Shown here one piece after another: positions 21,310 to 23,916 of a stretch of DNA of 23,916 bases. The DNA comes from an uncultured Oscillibacter sp. (GTDB lineage Bacteria; Bacillota_A; Clostridia; Oscillospirales; Oscillospiraceae): the NCBI GenBank assembly GCA_951800675.1, contig CATOKC010000044.1:1-23916 (forward strand), given 5' to 3'. A program made the translations under genes and the position numbers. The notes beneath the pieces were generated by a model. That model ran no database searches, was not told where the DNA came from, and worked only from the letters and a program-made list of their open reading frames with translations. Positions within the stretch are counted from its first letter, which is position 1; each line of letters begins with the position of its first letter.

Positions 21310-22221
21310 TTAGATATGGATGCCGCCCACGAAGTAGGTATTGTAATAGCCGTCAGTCAGGTCGGAGTAGATGACGCCGCCGCTCCGGGAGGAGGAGGAG
21401 TGAATCATCTGGCCGCCGCCGATGTAGATGCCCGCGTGGGAGCAGGCTTTACCGGCGTTCCGCTTGGGATCGTTGAAGAACACCAGATCGCCGGGCTGGA
21501 GCTCGCCCAGGCTGTACACCCGGGTGCCCAGGCCGCTCTGCCACTGGCCGGTGGCCGTGTGGGGCAGGGAGACGCCGAACTGCTTGTACACATACATGGT
21601 AAAGCCGGAGCAGTCGAATCCGCCGGGGGCCGCGCCGCCGTAGCTGTACCGGGTACCCAGGAACTGCCGGGCAAAGTCCACGATGCCGCTGTCGCCCACG
21701 CTGGCGCCGGGGGTGAGGGGGGTCTCGTTGGTCAGGCTGATATAGTCGCTGCGGACCCAGCCTTCGCCGTATGTACCAGCGATGTGATACCAGCCGTTTT
21801 CAATGCCGGTAACCGTGACGCCGGAGCCCAGGCCCAGGTTGTTCACGATTTCGCTGTCGATACTGGCCTCCGCCCGGACGTTGACGCCCCGGGCATTGAT
21901 CCGGCCGTAGTACTCGAACTCGGTTTCCTCGCTCATGGTGAAGAACTCGGCGGAGACGTAGCCGTCGTCTCCGTTGTGGGCCACGTGGTACCATCCGTCA
22001 GCCTCACCCAGGACGGCGATGGTCCAGTCCTTGTTCAGCATGGTAATAACGGAGGCGTCCAGGGACGGGTCGGACCGGAGGCGGAGGGAGGAGCCGGTGG
22101 TTTTGCCGATGCCCACCACCAGGGGGTCTCCCTCCGCGGCGAAGGCCGTGACGGTGAGGAACATCGTGGAAATCATGGTGAGCGCCAGAAGTTTGGCGGC
22201 GGTTCTCGCAAGTCGATTCAT
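21310..22221 (-). CDS. Secreted SH3b-NlpC/P60 cell-wall hydrolase
   Basis: A peptidoglycan endopeptidase acting outside the cell. The 303 residues begin with a signal peptide (cleavage probably after AFA, about residue 29). Two bacterial SH3 domains follow (about 35-95 and 105-165; hallmark LRLRSDPSLDASVI and VNVRAEASIDSEIV). The C-terminal NlpC/P60 domain (about 178-303) has the complete catalytic set: Cys204 in GGFDCSGF, His262 in CSHAGIYIG and His274 in MIHSSS. AAAGGAAG precedes the ATG. It follows the conserved 102-aa gene by 57 bp on the same strand and is probably transcribed with it. Confidence 0.96.
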   Translation of the reverse strand: MNRLARTAAKLLALTMISTMFLTVTAFAAEGDPLVVGIGKTTGSSLRLRSDPSLDASVITMLNKDWTIAVLGEADGWYHVAHNGDDGYVSAEFFTMSEETEFEYYGRINARGVNVRAEASIDSEIVNNLGLGSGVTVTGIENGWYHIAGTYGEGWVRSDYISLTNETPLTPGASVGDSGIVDFARQFLGTRYSYGGAAPGGFDCSGFTMYVYKQFGVSLPHTATGQWQSGLGTRVYSLGELQPGDLVFFNDPKRNAGKACSHAGIYIGGGQMIHSSSSRSGGVIYSDLTDGYYNTYFVGGIHI

Positions 22222-22278
22222 AAGTGGTTGCTTCCTTTCTCGTATCTTTTGTAAAACGGTTGGGGTAAGCGGCCGGCT

Positions 22279-22587
22279 TTATCTCTCCTTGCCCGCCAGA
22301 GCCCGGTTCAGCCAAACGGTGGCAATGTCCATCGCCGCGTAGAGGCTGTCCTTTTCGCTCCTTTTGACCACACGGTCCCGGGATTTCAGCTCCGGGTCCG
22401 TGAGCTGGAGCTGGATGGAGACCTTGGAGGCCAGGTCCAGGTCCTGCTCCTTCTTGGTGTCCAGCACCTGCATCATGATGATATATTTCTCAGCCATCGT
22501 GCCGTAGTAGATCAGGTTGCCTGCCCGGCGAAGCGGATGGCCCTTATACATAAGGCCCTCGGTTTTGCTGTTCTTGCTTCCAGCCAT
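22279..22587 (-). CDS. Conserved hypothetical protein, about 102 residues
   Basis: I recognise this as a type found in Oscillospiraceae and relatives, without a known function. The 102 residues have a basic N-terminus, then LMYKGHPLRRAGNLIYYGTMAEKYIIMMQVL, a strand-rich middle (DLASKVSIQLQLTDPELKSRDRVVKRSEKDSL) and a helical end (YAAMDIATVWLNRALAGKER). No signal peptide or membrane helix is seen. The ATG at 22587 follows GGGGAGG; the frame is open upstream but through the promoter. The gene has a strong promoter and precedes the NlpC/P60 gene, so it may act with or be regulated like a cell-wall function. That link rests on position only. Confidence 0.8.
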   Translation of the reverse strand: MAGSKNSKTEGLMYKGHPLRRAGNLIYYGTMAEKYIIMMQVLDTKKEQDLDLASKVSIQLQLTDPELKSRDRVVKRSEKDSLYAAMDIATVWLNRALAGKER

Positions 22588-22617
22588 AAAAACCTCCCCG
22601 AAAAATTTTGTAACCAA

Positions 22618-22646
22618 ATTGTAACATCTTTTTCCCATTTTGTCAA
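22618..22646 (-). promoter_or_regulatory. Strong sigma-A promoter
   Basis: On the minus strand a perfect TTGACA (22646-22641) and TACAAT (22623-22618) are 17 bp apart, ahead of the 102-aa gene and the NlpC/P60 gene. TTGTAAC is repeated twice nearby (22607-22623 on the plus strand). Confidence 0.88.
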
Positions 22647-22715
22647 CATTCTGTTCTAAGCATTTTGACGAAAAACTAAGGGGACTTTAGGGCAGCTCTG
22701 ACAAAAACGCAAAAA

Positions 22716-22770
22716 ATCCCGTGGAATCCGGCCGCCGCCTTGGGGGGCGGCTGACCGTGCTCCACGGGAT
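22716..22770 (-). terminator. Terminator of the ireB transcript
   Basis: ATCCCGTGGA (22716-22725) and TCCACGGGAT (22761-22770) form a perfect 10-bp outer stem around an inner GCCGCC/GGCGG stem. On the minus strand it is followed by TTTTTTGCGTTTTT. Confidence 0.92.
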
Positions 22771-22807
22771 GCGTGTCGAAATTGATGACAATTTGTAACT
22801 CTTTTTG

Positions 22808-23053
22808 TTACTGGCCCAGATACTTCCGCACCAATACCTGCAACAGCTCGTCCCGGTCGATCTTGCGGATCAGGGTCCGGGCGTTGTTGTGGTTGGTGAT
22901 ATAGGTGGGGTCCTCGGACAGAATATAGCCCACAATTTGGTTGATGGGGTTATAGCCCTTCTCCTCCAAGGATTTGTATACGGTGGAGAGAATCTGATGA
23001 ATCTCCGCGTCCTTTTCCAGGGCAAGGTTGAATTTTCTGGTGAAATCGTCCAT
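22808..23053 (-). CDS. ireB: IreB family regulatory phosphoprotein (UPF0297)
   Basis: An 81-residue cytoplasmic protein. In Enterococcus faecalis IreB is phosphorylated by the PASTA kinase IreK and influences cephalosporin resistance. The family core is visible: [63 protein letters not shown], which contains the conserved [11 protein letters not shown] and NARTLIRK. The N-terminus [14 protein letters not shown] replaces the Thr-rich start that IreK modifies, although Thr5 is present. GGAAGGT precedes the ATG. In many Firmicutes ireB lies with alaS, ruvX and UPF0473 genes; here it stands alone with its own promoter and terminator, downstream of pheT. Confidence 0.95.
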   Translation of the reverse strand: MDDFTRKFNLALEKDAEIHQILSTVYKSLEEKGYNPINQIVGYILSEDPTYITNHNNARTLIRKIDRDELLQVLVRKYLGQ

Positions 23054-23085
23054 AGGTACACCACCTTCCTTTCTGATTCCCCTCT

Positions 23086-23114
23086 AGTATACTCGCTTTT
23101 CGGCAAACTGTAAA
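23086..23114 (-). promoter_or_regulatory. Sigma-A promoter for ireB
   Basis: On the minus strand TTTACA (23114-23109) and TATACT (23091-23086) are 17 bp apart, about 35 bp upstream of the start. Confidence 0.8.
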
Positions 23115-23164
23115 GGGTTTCGGCGGGATTTTTACGAAAGATTTTTACTGAACCGCCCCCCCGC

Positions 23165-23916
23165 TTACCGAAGGACGGAATTCAGCTCCTTGGAAAGCAG
23201 CTCCAGGATGCCCTTCACGTCCTCGTCGGCCTCCTGCGCGGTGAGACTGCGGTCTTCGGAGCGGAGCTCCAGGCTGAAGGCCACGCTCTTCTTTCCCTCC
23301 GGCACGCCCTTGCCGGTGTATACGTCGAAGAGACTGACGGCCTTTAAAAGGCCCTTGGCCCCCCGGCGGATGCAGTCCTCCAGCCTGCCTACGGGGAGGT
23401 CCTTGTCGCAGACCAAGGCGATGTCCCGGGTGACGGCGGGGAAGCGGGGCAGGGGCTGGTAGATGGGAGCGCCGCCCATGCTGTCAAAGAGGGCGTTGAA
23501 GTTCAGCTCCGCCGCGTAGAGCTCGCAGTCCACATCATAGTTCTCCGCCACGGCGGGATGAATCTGCCCCAGCGTGCCCAGGAGGCGATTGCCGCTGTAA
23601 ACCTTGGCGCAGCGGCCCGGGTGGTAGGAGGGGTTTCCGGCTTCCGCCTCAAAGCGGAGGTTCTGGATGCGCAGGCCCTCCAGCACGGCCTCCACGGCTC
23701 CCTTCATCCCGAAGAAATCCATACCGCCGCCATAGGCCCCCAGGGACAGCACCTTGGGCTCGTCGGCCATGCCAGAGCCGTCGTTTTTGGGGAAGTAGGT
23801 CCGGCCCAGCTCGTAGAGCCGGACGGCTTTGTTGCGGTAGTGGCAGTTCCGGGCCAGAATCTCCAGCATGGAGGGCAGGGTGGTGGTGCGCATGATGGAG
23901 GTATCCTCCCCCAGGG
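23165..23916 (-). CDS. pheT: Phenylalanyl-tRNA synthetase beta subunit, C-terminal part
   Basis: PheT is the beta chain of the alpha2-beta2 enzyme that charges tRNA-Phe. The window holds about the last 250 of some 800 residues. It begins inside LGEDTSIMRTTTLPSMLEILARN, a stretch of the B6/B7 synthetase-like fold. It continues through VRLYELGRTYFP and GNPSYHPGRCAKVY, and ends in the B8 ferredoxin-fold anticodon-binding domain with LPRFPAVTRDIALV, LFDVYTGKGVPEGKKSVAFSLELRS and a final helix. The frame is open to the right edge, so the 5' end lies outside. No terminator with a T-run is visible between its stop and the ireB promoter. Confidence 0.97.
   Translation of the reverse strand, partial: LGEDTSIMRTTTLPSMLEILARNCHYRNKAVRLYELGRTYFPKNDGSGMADEPKVLSLGAYGGGMDFFGMKGAVEAVLEGLRIQNLRFEAEAGNPSYHPGRCAKVYSGNRLLGTLGQIHPAVAENYDVDCELYAAELNFNALFDSMGGAPIYQPLPRFPAVTRDIALVCDKDLPVGRLEDCIRRGAKGLLKAVSLFDVYTGKGVPEGKKSVAFSLELRSEDRSLTAQEADEDVKGILELLSKELNSVLR

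Noticed and set aside
21307..22254. A 315-codon plus-strand frame opposite the NlpC/P60 gene
   Set aside because: No ribosome site or domains; the opposite strand encodes a complete SH3b-NlpC/P60 enzyme.

Overview
The window comes from a GC-rich chromosome of a Gram-positive anaerobe, most likely a member of class Clostridia (Oscillospiraceae / Flavonifractor-Oscillibacter-like). The reasons are strong AGGAGG-type ribosome binding sites, sigma-A promoters of TTGACA-17-TATAAT type, an M-box Mg2+ riboswitch in front of mgtE, an IreB-family protein, a DUF1540 protein and HPr/EI genes typical of that group. The genus assignment is inference from protein style, not from a marker gene. Both ends cut genes: ptsI at the left and pheT at the right. 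I saw no tRNA, rRNA, CRISPR array, insertion sequence or prophage gene.

Layout. 1-1763 (minus): general PTS genes ptsH-ptsI with their own promoter; HPr carries Lys instead of the regulatory Ser46. 1804-3518 (plus): promoter, M-box riboswitch, terminator, mgtE. 3599-4703 (minus): an NTF2/SnoaL-like protein and a HAD phosphatase. 4817-5609 (plus): a self-contained promoter-gene-terminator cassette for a NADAR protein of the DarT1-associated antitoxin family, with no DarT1 toxin beside it. 5672-6651 (minus): two overlapping half-size TauE/SafE transporter genes and a DUF1540 protein. 6877-7811 (minus): a secreted Cys/His-rich protein made of five 36-residue repeats, with promoter, a long structured leader and a terminator. 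8036-9412 (plus): a membrane-anchored HtrA protease.

9681-11633 (minus): a pentapeptide-repeat protein, a HAD phosphatase and a 3-methyladenine DNA glycosylase. 11725-14118 (plus): an EamA transporter, then a WecG/TagA glycosyltransferase overlapping a thymidylate-kinase-like gene. 14168-14416 (minus): a tiny membrane protein with an extreme Cys/Gly tail. 14591-18422 (plus): an mltG - U32 peptidase (TrhP-like) - FAD dehydrogenase operon, closed by terminators.

18561-21252: a divergent regulatory locus. A membrane-tethered XRE regulator with an extracellular Ig-like domain (minus) faces an ECF-type sigma factor plus a single-pass membrane protein (plus). The intergenic region holds four copies of GGTTGCG that overlap the regulator's promoter. 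This is the best candidate here for a little-described signalling module. 21310-23916 (minus): an SH3b-NlpC/P60 cell-wall hydrolase, a conserved 102-aa protein, IreB and the end of pheT. Cell envelope and stress functions recur (MltG, NlpC/P60, HtrA, WecG/TagA, IreB, ECF locus), but they sit in separate transcription units.
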